Notes: generated from the letters alone by a model not told the origin. Positions 23,813-36,545 are shown, counted from the stretch's first letter. The stretch: DNA of 64,000 nt from Lateolabrax maculatus (GCA_031216445.1 CM062216.1:8801501-8865500), one strand, 5' to 3'. A program made the numbers and translations.

Positions 23813-25056
23813 CCAGGTAAAAAGTAGTTTAGTCACACATTAATCCATTAAATTATGGGAACTATTGAGGGGAAACGTAGAAACACTGTTGGATGTGATA
23901 CAGACATGAGGTAAGACTCAGATCTCAAAGTTTCTGCAGCGGTCGTGTCACAATAGCATCCACAACAAACCATCATGGCTGCCCTCTGTAGGCTGCGGTC
24001 AAAAGAGGACCCTATTAGGTGAGGCTTGGAGGTGAGGACCAAACACAGACACCACAGAAAGCAGGAAAAACAGGGATAATAACACAAGTAAACAAAGGTT
24101 GCTATGGTGAGCCTAACCATGGGTTAACGCTAACATATTAGTTTGGAAACGGGTACTTATTAAGATGAACTGTGCACTTTGGTTGAACATTGTAACCTTC
24201 AGGTAAGCTTTCTTTGGTAACAAGTACATCAAGACTTGGGTGGATCTTGTGCACTTTGGCAATATTTCCTTTTATACTGATACTTATAAAGTCTCAACTG
24301 ACATTTCTGTCTTTTTAAAGTGAATCAATGAATAAATATTTATCAGAAATAATTATTTGTATGTCAAAAGTTTTTTCCCAGATGTCTCAGCTTGGATGAT
24401 TTAGTGTCTTTGAGCTATTAAGTGTGCAAAACCTGCCATTAGAATGCAGTATTTCTTCTAACAGCACATCTTTTCAGTTTTGGGGCACAGTGTTCGTTTC
24501 ATGGCTAGAACACAATAGGATTCAGTGATTGCACAGCCCTTTACATGCATTCTTCTATTGATTATGTTTTATTACAACTAATATAGCATTTTTTAATCTG
24601 ATGTAAGCCATATGCCAGTGTACTGTATTTGCATATTGTTAGTATTTCCACATACAATACAGCTGTGTGAAATCACTGGCCTATACATTACTGCACCTTC
24701 CACTTCACACAGTTTTCAGGTCAGCTGCCGGGTGGAGCATGGAAACAGGCTTTCACAGACTCAAATAACAACAAACAATTAAGCAACACTCTTCCTTCTC
24801 TAGCACCCTGTTGTATTGTACACCGTGTTTATCTGAAGGAAGCCAGGTCACATATCCAGCCCATAGACTGTATATATATGTATTTGAGTAAGTAGGTCTC
24901 TCAAAAACTGTTTGATAGTAGCAAACAGACACTTCCTGAAACTTCCTGAAAATACACTGAGACCCATTGAAACTAATCGCGAATGGCTCTTTGAGCAAAT
25001 GTTTTCACCTGCAGCATGACTCATTTTAATAGTTCTGTGCAACTTTTATTGATATG

Positions 25057-25058
<2 letters not shown>

Positions 25059-25113
<55 letters not shown>
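25059..25113. repeat. (AT)n microsatellite
   Basis: About 27 AT units. The matching site in unit 1 (10332-10349) has about nine, so this tract has grown or shrunk since the duplication. Confidence 0.95.
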
Positions 25114-25115
<2 letters not shown>

Positions 25116-26460
25116 AGCCCCTTACGTGTGTAGTGAAAATAATAAAAATCCCTACATTTTTATTGCTTATTCTAGGGCATATTCTATAATTAAATAAAAT
25201 AAAAACTGTAATCCCATGTGCCCAAAGACTAAATATAGTATGATAAGAAAATGGCTGTATCTCAGAAACTGCAAGGGCACAATAAACTATTTGGTATATA
25301 TGAACTTATAACAAGTTGAATATCAATGATATGCACACAGATGCAGTGTAAAAATATTTCATATTGAAAACATTGAATATAACATTTTTAGCATTTTTTC
25401 CAAAATCCTGACTTTGACGATTGTTAAAGTGTAATTTTGAAATTACTGAAAATGAAAATGAAAGCCATTGAAACTAATGGAGAATGGCTCTTCAAGCACC
25501 TGCTCTATGACGAATTATATTTATGTGCAACTTTTATTTATATGGAATATAAAGATAGTAGCCCTTCACGTGTGTAGTGGAAATAATAAAAATCCCTACA
25601 TTTTTTTTGATTATTATATTCTATTCTATTCCACATTTGAAGTCTACTGTTAGATACTGTCACAAAGAATGTCCATACCAAATTCCAAGACTTTAGACCA
25701 ACTGGAACAAACGTTGTGGCGTATTTCCTTATTGTACTAAATATAGTCTTTGGGCCAAAATGTCTTATGACTTTAATGTCATGACTCATTACTCTTGAAC
25801 TTGCTGGACCTGTTTTTGGCAGTTTAAGCCGGAATCACTCAGGGTTTGGTCACTATTTAGTACTACGTTCAGTAAACAAATCACTGAACATGCACAGTTC
25901 CCTCGCAGAGCCACCCATGTTTACCATTGTAAACTGTAAATACTGGCACAAGGTTTTTTTGCTTTTAATGCTATGCATTGCTGTGATGAGACAATGGACA
26001 ATCAGCGCCCATGTTACTGGTTTGCCTGAAAACCTTCGTATGTGCCAGCTGCCAGGTTTTGTAGCATATAACGTCATGTGACATTGTCGCTGTGATGTGT
26101 GTTGTTGAGGGTCGGACCCGTGTTCGGACCAGATGCAGAGGCAGCAAAACTGGTAGAAGGCAGCATTTCATCCGGCTCTTGGAAAAAAGTTTAAGGTTAA
26201 CTAGCATTAATAAACAACCTGGTATTTGTTATTAAAGATCATCGAAGGTTACCCACAACTCGCCTTTTTATCTGCTATTGTAACATTACAATCTTACCCA
26301 GTAACGTTAAGCTCACAGGAAGGTACAGTAGGCCAGTAATGTTGAAGCTAACTGTTAATGTTCGTATGAAACAGCACAACCTGCCTCTATTTCAGGTTCA
26401 GTCGGCTCTACAACAGTGCCACGGATTAACAGGGTCAGTCCAGGCTACAGTTGCCATTAT

Positions 26461-26509
26461 GGGCTTTAATTAACTTATCCAGTGTTAATGGATAAGTTAA
26501 TTAAAGCCC
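26461..26509. repeat. Perfect 20-bp inverted repeat, unit 2 only
   Basis: The left arm 26461-26480 is the exact reverse complement of the right arm 26490-26509, with a 9-nt loop. Unit 1 has only the right arm (11712-11731), so the left arm is a newly templated copy. Confidence 0.95.
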
Positions 26510-26851
26510 AGAAAAAATGATCTAAAATGAATTAAAATTCATTGACTGATCGCTGTGTAAATGTTAAATAAATATGGGTAACACTTTGTCATACAGCCCG
26601 CCTTTTACTGTGTACATCCTGACATTTACTATGTAATTTCCAGTGTAATTATTGTGTAATAATTTGGTATAACTTCCTAATATCCGGACAAAACAAGACA
26701 ACAAGGAAAATGCGTCATATATCACTATTTGTGGAATTATTTTCTCCTGCCTGATTATTTCTATCCCTGCTTCACTAGCAGCCAAAGTAATGCATAAGAC
26801 ACTCATCACTCTTCCCATCAGATTAACTGGACAACAGCTAGATAGTAAAAG

Positions 26852-26990
26852 CTAATGTTTAAATTTTCCGTTTACATCATCTTCCACTTGTAGTGAAACT
26901 GTGTATTTTTCTTTCACAGTATTGCCTGTTGCTTCTATTGTTTTCATATGTCTGCTACTCAATTTAGGTTTTGGAATTAAATCGTTACAC
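26852..26990 (-). mobile_element. Retroviral protease-region remnant, unit 2
   Basis: Only the left 140 bp of the retroviral fragment of unit 1 survive. The rest, matching about 12197-13736, is missing through a clean junction at 'ttaca/cacctg'. It is non-coding. Confidence 0.6.
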
Positions 26991-27021
26991 CTGAAACCCA
27001 TCCACATATCAACCTCCTGCA

Positions 27022-27055
<34 letters not shown>

Positions 27056-27476
27056 ATGTATATACATACCCTGGCTCTTCACTTCAGTCTTTGGCAGGTC
27101 GTTCAGTTCCTCAATGTGGTACTAATGCTAGTAGTAGTAGTTGTCATATTACCTTTCATGTTGGAGTGAATTCTGTTAACCTTGTGTTTACCTGTGCCCA
27201 GGTGAATAATTTTCAGCCGATCGACTTATTGTTTAATCATTTCAGCTCCAGGTGAATGTATCCATATTTCACATTTCATTATATATTTCAGGATTTCTAG
27301 GGGCCTGAAGAGGTGAAAGTATTTTACAAGAAAAAGAGCAAAATTTACAGGAAACTAAGAAAGTGATTTTCTGTGACAGATTTCTTTCTTTATCCCTTTA
27401 ATTGTCTGGTAACCCCTCAGATTTATCTTGGGACCCCTTGAAGTTAGGAATTTTGGATACAGTTCATGTTGTGGAT

Positions 27477-27930
27477 CAGCCTAGCATTGCCAGACTTATT
27501 CGCAAATGCATATTAGTCTGGAATCTCTCAGTTCATTTTCGATTTCCAACAACCAGAGCAACGAAACGCCGTCCTGTCATATGGTAAGTCCTGTCGGAAG
27601 TACAGCAAACACATATTTTCTTATCAACATAAAGTTTACGTGCAGTTGTTCTTTTAGAGAAAAATTCACAGTCCAATCCATTTAATACTGCCGCTCTAGC
27701 CAGGCGTTGAACGCTCCCTTTCATCAGCTGCCAACTTGGATATTTACAAAGATGCCTCAACAGCTCTGCTCTCTGTTAGTCATCGTATTAAACCCGCCTC
27801 ATACTCGATAAATGCTTGTGACTGGTTTGCCTGGTACAACAGCGCTTCCAGTACAAAGGAAATCAGTTTGAATGGGAGGGTGGCCAGACGTATCTGCCAG
27901 AACAAATAAAACTAGTCTGGTGCCAGGCTA
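27477..27930. mobile_element. MITE with 9-bp target-site duplication (unit 2)
   Basis: Same element, same size and same flanking 'gttgtggat' as in unit 1 (14234-14687), so the insertion predates the duplication. Confidence 0.7.
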
Positions 27931-28448
27931 GTTGTGGATGTTACAGATTATCATTTTGTATGTCGTTTAAAAGTCCAAATTTTGCAGTCTTATATGCAGC
28001 TGTATAGGATGTGTAATAGGGCAGAAAAATATGTCCAACTGTGCTCTTACATGTGTATGTATATGTGTGTATATAAAGAGATAGAGATAGACAGATAGAA
28101 AAATAGATAGATAGATAGAACAATCACATAAGTGGAATTAGAATACAAGAAATAAAATAGTGTTAGAGCTAAAATATAGAAATATAACACAAAACAAAAC
28201 ACTAGTTAAATATAATACTACATTAGCCTGGTCAGAAGGCTAATAGAAAAGTGTACAAACTGTAAGCGTATGTAAAGGGTTTACACAGAAGGCAGAGGAT
28301 TTCACCATAATTTGTGCTTTATCAATCCAGACAGACAGGAAGAAGGTGAGGGGGAGGAGAGATAACAAGGTTCAACACACCTGGGAGAACAATAGTGAGA
28401 ACAGAAGGTGAGAGGGTTAGTGGGTGAAGTTAGTAGGAAGGGAGAGGT

Positions 28449-28546
28449 ATGAGGGGACAGCTTCTAAAGTTACTCTACTCTTTGATGATCACTTTCCTCT
28501 GTTTGGAGAACCAGCTGACCACTGTTATCTACACGTCCGACAGCAA
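28449..28546 (+). CDS. Duplicated first coding exon (exon 1') upstream of copy 3
   Basis: Paralogue of 15206-15303. It has an ATG, 32 codons plus two bases and a GTGAGT donor, with an unbroken frame. It lies about 1.8 kb upstream of exon 1 of copy 3 and has the phase to join exon 2 at 31434. Whether it is used as an alternative first exon is unknown. Confidence 0.5.
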
Positions 28547-30274
28547 GTGAGTGTGTTACTACCTTTCCCAACAACATATTAACACTGGTGGGTAGAGTAC
28601 TGAAAATCTTTATTAATATTAAAGTACAATTACAAAAACCTACTCAAGTGAAAGTTTAAAAAAAGCCCACTTGGTCAAGCTCTTTACAGTCCAAGCCAAG
28701 TTTCAAGTGTTTGGTCAAGAATCTGAGTTATGGTAATTTCACTTTGCACGTTGAACATCTTTAACTGAGCTATTTCTGTTAAATACAATCATTTTAATTT
28801 TTTTTTTGTTGTTATTTACTTGAAAGTAACGATAACATCAGCCTACAGAGAGGGAGACCTGTACGTCATGCGTGAAAGCACTACAGGACTGTTTTATCCA
28901 ACCATATTTCTCTCTCGCCTACTGAGTGAAAGCCAAGACCCGTTTCACCAGCGACATTGTGTTTAATAAATTCACCATCGGTAAATAGCAACCAATGCAA
29001 ATGAGAAAACTCGTATTTCCAGCTTGTGAAAGGGCCATGCAGACTGGTTTCCAATATGGCCACCACTGCCATAGTGTGCATTTACCAAATTTGAGTAGCA
29101 TTAGTAGAACAACTAAACCTTAAACTATAAATGTATTTTCCTGTTTTTTTTTCAATTTTCAATATCTGGCACAAGCGCATCTCCCTTTGAAAGGCAAGGG
29201 AGACCAGTTAAAGCTCTCCTGTGTAACCGCGCACACAGCTGAGGTGACTGCTCATTTCTGTTAATGTAGCAAAATGCTGAGTCGGTAGCAGACTAGTTGT
29301 AACGAAGGTATAGATGGCAAATGTGACGAAGTTAAAAGGAGATTACTGCCCCACATAAAAAATACTTGAGTAAAATATACTTTTTTTAATCATTGGAGCA
29401 ACTTTTAACAAGTTACTACATATATGTTACTACACTGCATATAAAACATATATATATATTTATATGCGCGCGCACACACACAATCTCTTCAGTCCAGTTG
29501 ATATGGTTTTTGTATTTTGGCTGCTGCAGATGAAGATTGTTCTATGATGATATAGCAATATATAACCCAAACTAATATAAGGGAGTAATAGAAGCATTTT
29601 GAATTTCACTTCTTCTCCACTCTGTCATCTCCAGTAACTGGCTGCGTTCCATTAGTGGTTCAACATGTCCTCTTTGACTTCCCCCTGGCACTTGCCCTTG
29701 TGGGAATCCCCGCATTAATCAACATTTCAGATTGCACATCAATGTAAATGTGAGTTAGCTAATGACTTAAATGTCATGCTATTCAGTTTCAATTTTTTAA
29801 ATATATCTTATAGGTCTGTATAGGTAGACTTACATGTCTACAGGTTCTACTATGCAGTGAAAACGCAGTCTTAAAGGCAGCCTGAGTCAAAAGCCAGGCA
29901 GACAGGAAGTGTGTGAGGAGGACGAGACAAAGTTCTAATTCTACTCTATGGTTATTGAGCCTGTTTAGTATTTATCGCTTGAAAAATGTCTCAGGGTTTG
30001 TCTTGGCTGCTTTGTTATCTCTGCTTTGTATTGATTATTCCAGATAGTCAGTACCTTTGCACCTGTCTTTACTAGTCTTGTTTTCTCGGCCCTTGAGTTG
30101 TTGCCTACACATCCTTGATGTCTCCAATGTCAATCCCTTGTGTTTCCCTCCTCATGCTAGTGCCTGCACACTCCCATGGCCCCCATTGTTCCTTGTCAGT
30201 TTGTATGTCTGTATATTGAAGCTGTTGTTTTTTTATCCTCATCTTTGCTCCCTCAATAGCAGGAGGGGAGAGGT
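28547..30274. other. 5' flank of copy 3
   Basis: No coding gene is seen. Up to about 28890 the sequence follows unit 2. From about 28900 it follows unit 1 almost base for base, apart from microsatellite length. Confidence 0.55.
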
Positions 30275-33200
30275 ATGAGGGGACAGCTCATACAGTCACT
30301 CTTCTTGTTGGTGATCATTCTCCTCTGTTTGGGGAGCCTGCTGACCACTCTCGTCTGGAACATGTTCAGCGGCAAGTAAGTGTGTAAATACCTTTCCCAA
30401 CAACCTATAAAACACACACACACAGTTACAAGTTTGACTAAATAAGTCAATGTGTGTATGAGATTTAGAAAATAAGTCACCTGTACTCAAAGGATTTGCT
30501 TTTTAGTGTGTATTTATTCAGGTTTTTGCCTGCCTATCAATGTTACGTAGGTGGAAGAAGGCAGCCCTTTAAGTCTGTTTCATATGGGAGTTAAAGGTCC
30601 TGATCAAAAGTTACTCTTAGAGTCCTTACAGTGGTGCTGAAGGTCAATGCCATCTACAGTTTTGGGCCAAGTGCAATAACTTCAGTTTTGTCTAACTTTA
30701 ACAGCAGAATATTGCTGGTCATCCAGTGTTTTATGTCCTTAATGCATGCTTGAAGTTTGGCTAACTGATCGGTTTCATCCAGCTTTATCGATAAGTATAA
30801 TTTTGTATCATCTGCATAAGAGTGAACGTTATGTTCCCTAATAATATTGCCTAAAGAAAAATAATTCACCTAAGGTGAATAATAAATAATAATAAAATTG
30901 GTCCAAGCACAGAATCTTGTGGCACTCTGTGACTAACTTTGTTGCATGTGGAGAATTCATCGTTAACATGTACAAACTGATCTGATAAATAGGACTTAAA
31001 CCAACTTATTGCAGGTCCTTTAATGCCAATCAAGTGCTCCAGTCGCTGTTTTTGAAGCATTTGAAAACAATTTGGCTTGCTTTTTAAAATCCTTGAGACA
31101 TATTAATTGTACAAATTAATTCATTATTTCACTTCTTAATTTCAGTTATTTGCTTTTATCAATATTTGTGGCAGTCATGTTCTCAGTTGTATTGTAATTA
31201 ACTTAAGTGTACCACACATGCCTGCTTGTATTCAATAAAGTGAGTAAAAATAAGGAAAAAAATCCTCTCAATCCTCTCAGGTTAAAATGAAAAGTGAGCG
31301 GGAGGCTCCTGGTCTCAAAAATTGGGAATTGTATAACCACGCACCACAATGACTTGCAAAACCATACGTGTTTGATGCAAGTTGTGTGATAACATCACTC
31401 ATCTGTCCTGTTTGTCTCTTGTTCTCTCAACAGCAATGTGGAACGTCAAAGACCACCTCTTCAAAAGAAAAGCCCCCCTCAGCCCTCTGCACTCTGTAAA
31501 GGCTGCAGGTGAGAGCACCGTCACTGCCTCTTCTTAAGTGACCTCTTTGTTTATGCCTTCATCAGATCAAGTCATGTCAGTGCTACAGGGACTTAACAAC
31601 CAACTGTGTATTTGGATGTGTCTGTGTGTCTACCTGTGTGTCACAGGGAGATCATCGATAAAGTAACAGAGCGTTACTCTCAAACCTGGAAGAAGCAGGA
31701 GTACAATTATTATAAATTCAGGTACATGTTTTTTTAATTTGTAATTTTTCAAGTCTTTTGCAAGTCTGCCAGAATTGCAAATAATACTCCAAACATGAAC
31801 AGATATTTAGTCCTGTTCATGATGGAAATGTACTTACAGGGAGGAATTGTCACACATACATTGTCACAGTATATGGATGAACAATGAGTATGAAAAGGTA
31901 GTTCAAATAAACTGTACATGTAAAGACCAGTGTTTAGGATTTAGGGGGATGAGTTGGCAGAAATTGAATATTATATTCATAAGTATGTTTCATACTATAC
32001 TTATTACTTATACTAGTTGCAACCAAGTCCATTTGCTTTCTAATATAATCAAAAAAGTGACCCCAATTCTTAAAAAATGTACACATATGAGTCAGATGAC
32101 ATGTTAGGATCATATGAGCTATGGTAAACCCAAGGGACTTCACCTGAAGGACCTAAGTCTGCTTTCACTCATCTTTCACTCAAATCATTGTATACCATAC
32201 AGTTGATCATACAATTCTAATTTCCAAATGTCACCGCTATGGCTTTCAGGATGTTGTTATCAATTGGCTCAGTGACTACCTTAATAATAGAGATCAATAT
32301 ATATACTATAAAAATGGTTGTATTTCTAATAGAATCAAGCTATATTACAGAGTGCCTCAAGGATCTATTCTCGGGCCACTCCTACATTTCTCATCTATGT
32401 AAATGACTTTGCTTGGATGTCTGATTCTGCATTACCCATTTTTTAGCTGACAATACCAATAGTGTCTTATCACAAGCAAATTTTGAATCCTTGATCAGAG
32501 AAGCCAATGATATTCTATCATATGTTGCAAAGTGGTTCTGGATGAACCGACTTTCCCTAAATGTCAAAAATCTAATTTTATCATTTTCAATAATATTAAA
32601 AGCTATCCAAAGTAGAATCATTTCTTTGTTAATAATACTGACATGAACCAAGTCACCACTGCAACATTCTTAGGTGTATTAGTAGATGAAAAGCTAACCT
32701 AGAAAGATCCCATTGAGGTTGTGTGTAAAAAAAACATGAAGTCTTTTGGCATAATTAGAACAATTTGTTCACTAGTAAATCAATCCTGTTTCCTAACACT
32801 GTATTATAGTAGTTATAATCATACTGTAACATTGTTTAGGCTAGTACATATCCCTCTTTCCTTAAAAAAAAAAAGATTTAATCCAAAAAAAAAGTTTTTA
32901 AGATTGGCAATTGGCAACAAAGGATTACTCCCCTCTCTATCACAACCTGTCCATCCCTGCCAATGTTTAAGTCTAATATGAAATAGCACTTCTGCCATAG
33001 TCAATGTGCTCAGTATGTGAGTTTATGTGTTTGTCTGTTTATCGTTGTTTTTTTTATTATTATTACTATTACAACTGACTTCTTTTAACTTATTTTTCCC
33101 CAATATGTTCAGGAAACTAATATCCATAGTATTACAATAAATTATGAACCATAGAGGATGTTTTTACTGTCACGGGGAATAGCAGGTTAGCAGGGGTAGG

Positions 33201-35897
33201 ACCTAATCGCAGTGAGAAGAGGAGCACGCAAGTGCCTGAACAGGTAACAGGGAATCCAGAAACACAGCACAAGGGGACACAGCGCAGACAAAAGAGACAA
33301 GGATCTGACAACTAAACAAAGAAACTACACCGGTATATGTAAATGACTGATCATTGATCAGAGGAAGGTGAGTGAACAGGTGAAGGGAGTTGATGAGGAA
33401 GGAGTGGAGACAGGTGTGTAGATGGGTGGGCCAGTAAGGTGATGGGAAGTCAGGTGATGAGGAAAGGAGGGAAAGTCCGAGGGCAACTGGTGGAAGGTAA
33501 GGGGATGGCAGGTCAGGGGAACAGAGAAAGAGTCCATGGCCTAAGGGCAGTGAGCAGACGTGGAGACAGGGAAAAACAGTGACACAGATTGCTGGGGCTA
33601 GAACGTGACAAAAGAAAGGCAAAAAGAAATAAATTGTGACATTTACCATAAGCCCTTTGAGGTTCCTTACCTTTCCTGCACAATCCCTACTCTGTTTTAT
33701 TTTTATTTATTTATTTACTTTTATCACTCCCTTTGTGCTAATAAAAAATAAATATGAAAGAAGAAACTTAATTTTTAACCTGAACAAACTGCTTATTCAG
33801 GTGGCTCTTTCGGTATTTTGCAAATTATGAATGACGCTTCTGTTAGGCACATAAACTGACCTGTCAGTCAGTGTCAATACTCCTGACTATCTTGTATGTT
33901 ATTTAACAAAGTCCTTGTGGTTCCCCAGACTTCAGATGAGCAGCGAGTGCCATGGTTTTGACAAGGCCGTCATTACCCAGGCCAACACTCCAGTGGGATC
34001 AAAGATTGTGTACGATGCGGAAAGGAGGAGAACCCTCAATGTGACCCCAGAGATTTTCAGCACCTTTTCAAAGGTTTGTTGTTTGTCTTTTCTTGAATAT
34101 TAACACAAGATCTGCTGCTTGTTTGGTGTCGTGATTGTTCCTTAAATATTTTAACACAGAGATTATTTCACTGCTTTGCTCTTGCAAGTTCTGCCTTAAG
34201 TCATGTGTCTGCTCACATGTTGGCTCTTTGATACACACGGCTACACAGTACAGTTTATTCATTTTTTCATTTAAATTGTTTTATTTGTCATGAAAATTTA
34301 AGGAAACAATTTTTGCGGGGAGAACCAGACGGCAACCAGATTTGAACTCAGAACATCTGGATTTGCAGACTTTGAGCTGTACCCTCACTCCAAGTTACAT
34401 TTGTTTCATACAATATAATTTGACTTCAGTACACACCATGATCTACAAAATGATAAAAATATATAAAGAGTCTACAGTCATGCTAGCGGTGCTGTGGAGT
34501 TAGAGGTATAATGTAATCATGTTCACCATCTTTCTTTAGCTTGTTAGCACGCTAACATCTGCTAAACAGCACTAAACAAAAGATTTGGCCATAAAACAAT
34601 GTCTTGGACAATTGAAAAAGGTGCCAGATGAAAAGTTAAGTTCACCAAAAACAAAATCACCAGCACTATTACAATTTATCCTGAGGGGACAATCCTTACC
34701 ATTATTGAGACATTTCACTCAGAGCCACAAATATCAACCTTGTGGTGGCTCTAGATGAAAGGTGAGGGGATCACCAAAGTCATTAGGATTCATCATCTGT
34801 GAACCATGAATATCTGTACCAAATTTCACAGCAATCTATTATATGTTTGTGAAGACATTTTACTCAATTTCTGGTCAGTATACTGAACACGTATGTGGCT
34901 TTTTTTAACGTGAAGGAAGAGATCATCACACCATTATACAGGCTCATTGACCACAGGCTTACACTATGTCATGACTCATCCGTATAGATGTGTTGTAATG
35001 CATTTTCTGTTGGTGTTTCCAGGAGCATCCGTTCCCAAATAAAACATGGGACACGTGTGCTGTTGTTGGGAACCGAGGGATCCTGACTGACAGCAGCTGT
35101 GGAAAGATGATCGATTCAACTCAGTTTGTTATCAGGTGAGAAAGGTGTCCAGTGTAGTGGACTGAAAGGCTGATGACAATGTTAACCAACAGAAATAAAC
35201 TCATCTCTTTTGAAATCCCATATAACGATCTCTTCATCTTCTTTGTTGCTTGTTCAGGTGCAACTTACCTCCTTTGGAAAACGGCTATGAGAAACATGTG
35301 GGCATCAAGACCGACCTTGTGACAGCAAACCCAAGCATCCTCCTAGAAAAGTGAGCAAGAGGATAAATCTCGCTGCACTGTCACCTGAAAGTGTTCCTTT
35401 GTCTTGTTGCCTCACATCTACTGTTTATTTTCAGGTATGGGTCTCTAATGGGGCGTCGACGTCCATTTGTGGAGAGTCTGGGTAGCTATGGCAACTCCCT
35501 GCTACTCCTACCCACCTTCTCCTACGGTCACAACACTCCTGTGTGCCTGTGTGCCGCCTACACCATTGAAGACTTTGAAAGCCCCATCCGGCCCATCTTC
35601 TTCAACCCTGACTACCTCCAGAGCCTGGCCCTCTTCTGGCGCTCCCAAGGCCTACGAGCTGTGCGGCTCAGCACTGGCATAATGATGACTAGCCTGGCGT
35701 TGGAACTCTGTGATAATGTGCATCTGTACGGATTCTGGCCCTTCAGTAATCACCCACACGGACTCCATGCCCTGACTAACCACTACTATGATGACAGACA
35801 AACTAAAGCAAAAGTCCACGCCATGCCGGCTGAGTTTGACCTCTTATTGCGGCTGCACAGTCAGGGGGTGCTCAGACTTCACCTGGGAGATTGTTGA
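30275..35897 (+). CDS. alpha-2,8-sialyltransferase 8F-like (ST8SIA6-like), tandem copy 3
   Basis: Coding exons are 30275-30375, 31434-31508, 31647-31721, 33929-34073, 35023-35135, 35258-35350 and 35435-35897, all GT-AG, giving 354 residues. Anchor and stem (exons 1-3) are the same as in copy 1. The catalytic part is the most diverged of the three. In sialylmotif L a Gly is replaced by Arg (CAVVGNRGIL, residue 150) and Gly157 by Ser. The stretch around residues 214-250 differs in a patch (VESLGSYGNSLLLLPTFSYG). The segment after HYYDD reads RQTKAKVHAMPAE instead of QKVNKGFHAMPAE. The cysteines, motif S, HYYD, the motif VS His and Glu and the terminal Cys are kept, so it is probably an enzyme, perhaps with altered donor or acceptor use. 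Its intron 4 is shorter than in the other two. Confidence 0.87.
30654..31080 (-). mobile_element. LINE reverse-transcriptase fragment in intron 1 (copy 3)
   Basis: Almost identical to 2135-2560 of unit 1, including the same broken frame and YADD block. Confidence 0.75.
32180..33010 (+). mobile_element. LINE reverse-transcriptase fragment in intron 3 (copy 3)
   Basis: Same element as 3660-4560. The left part matches unit 1. From about 32775 on it becomes distinct from both other units (for example the extra 'tgtattatagtagttataatcata'). Confidence 0.7.
33168..33610. mobile_element. MITE-like element in intron 3, copy 3 (longer form)
   Basis: TGTCACG...CGTGACA ends as in the other units, but 443 bp long. 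The extra 107 bp lie near 33450-33565. Units 1 and 2 share the shorter form. Confidence 0.55.
34480..34890. repeat. Diverged dispersed repeat, intron 4 copy 3
   Basis: Same family as 5696-6290, recognisable by 'cagcactaaacaaaagatttggccataaa' type words and 'atgaaaggtgaggggatca', but clearly more diverged. Confidence 0.5.
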
Positions 35898-36545
35898 CCA
35901 GGTAAAGATTAGTTCTCAGACCCAGGGGCAGCTGACAGGACGAGAGCAAAGTGCATTCTTTGGATGAAGCCAGTCACTCATGAAATCTTTCATATACTTT
36001 AGAATGAATGGACAGATCTGTTTCAGCCAATGGCATGGATTAAGTGTGCCAATGCCAGGTGCTTTTGTTAAACAGCATACACATATTTAACCACTTTGAA
36101 CTATTGAGGGGAAATGTATGGTACTCACACACTCTTAAATTTATCAAATGCTAGTGCAGTTTGTAGTAGATGATTTCTGCATTCTTGCTCTCATTTCACG
36201 TCACTGACACTGCTGGATGTGATACAGACATGAGGTAAAGTTTTCCTTTGTAGCATTGGCAACTGGGATTATTTCCTTCCATGCTAATATGGTATTAACA
36301 GTGATTTCTGTCATCCAGAGAACCAACCTACAGAAAAATTGTCTGTAATCAGTGTCTGAAGTGGATTTCACTTTTTAAACCAGGTGGCAAAAGCTTTTTC
36401 ATGATGTCTCAGATGTCTCAGCTTGCATAATTTAGTGTCTTTGAGCCATTAAGTGCCCACCCATTAAGACCAAAAGATTTGTCATTAGAATGCAGTATTT
36501 CTAATTACAGCACAGTTTATACTTAGTGTTCATGTCATTGCTGCA
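35898..36545. other. 3' flank of copy 3
   Basis: No coding gene. Partly alignable with 8756-9445 of unit 1, with several indels. Alignment is lost at about 36545. Confidence 0.5.

Larger units (their letters stand above)
23813..26851. other. 3' flank and spacer downstream of copy 2
   Basis: No coding gene is seen. The stretch is nearly identical to 8756-12055 of unit 1, except for three changes. About 370 bp (matching 9710-10080) is deleted near 24768. A much longer AT microsatellite is present at 25059-25113. A new inverted repeat lies at 26461-26509. Confidence 0.6.

Noticed and set aside
33203..33649. 148-codon open frame on the minus strand
   Set aside because: It lies almost wholly inside the MITE-like element, is shortened in the other units with the element's internal deletion, and has repetitive composition.
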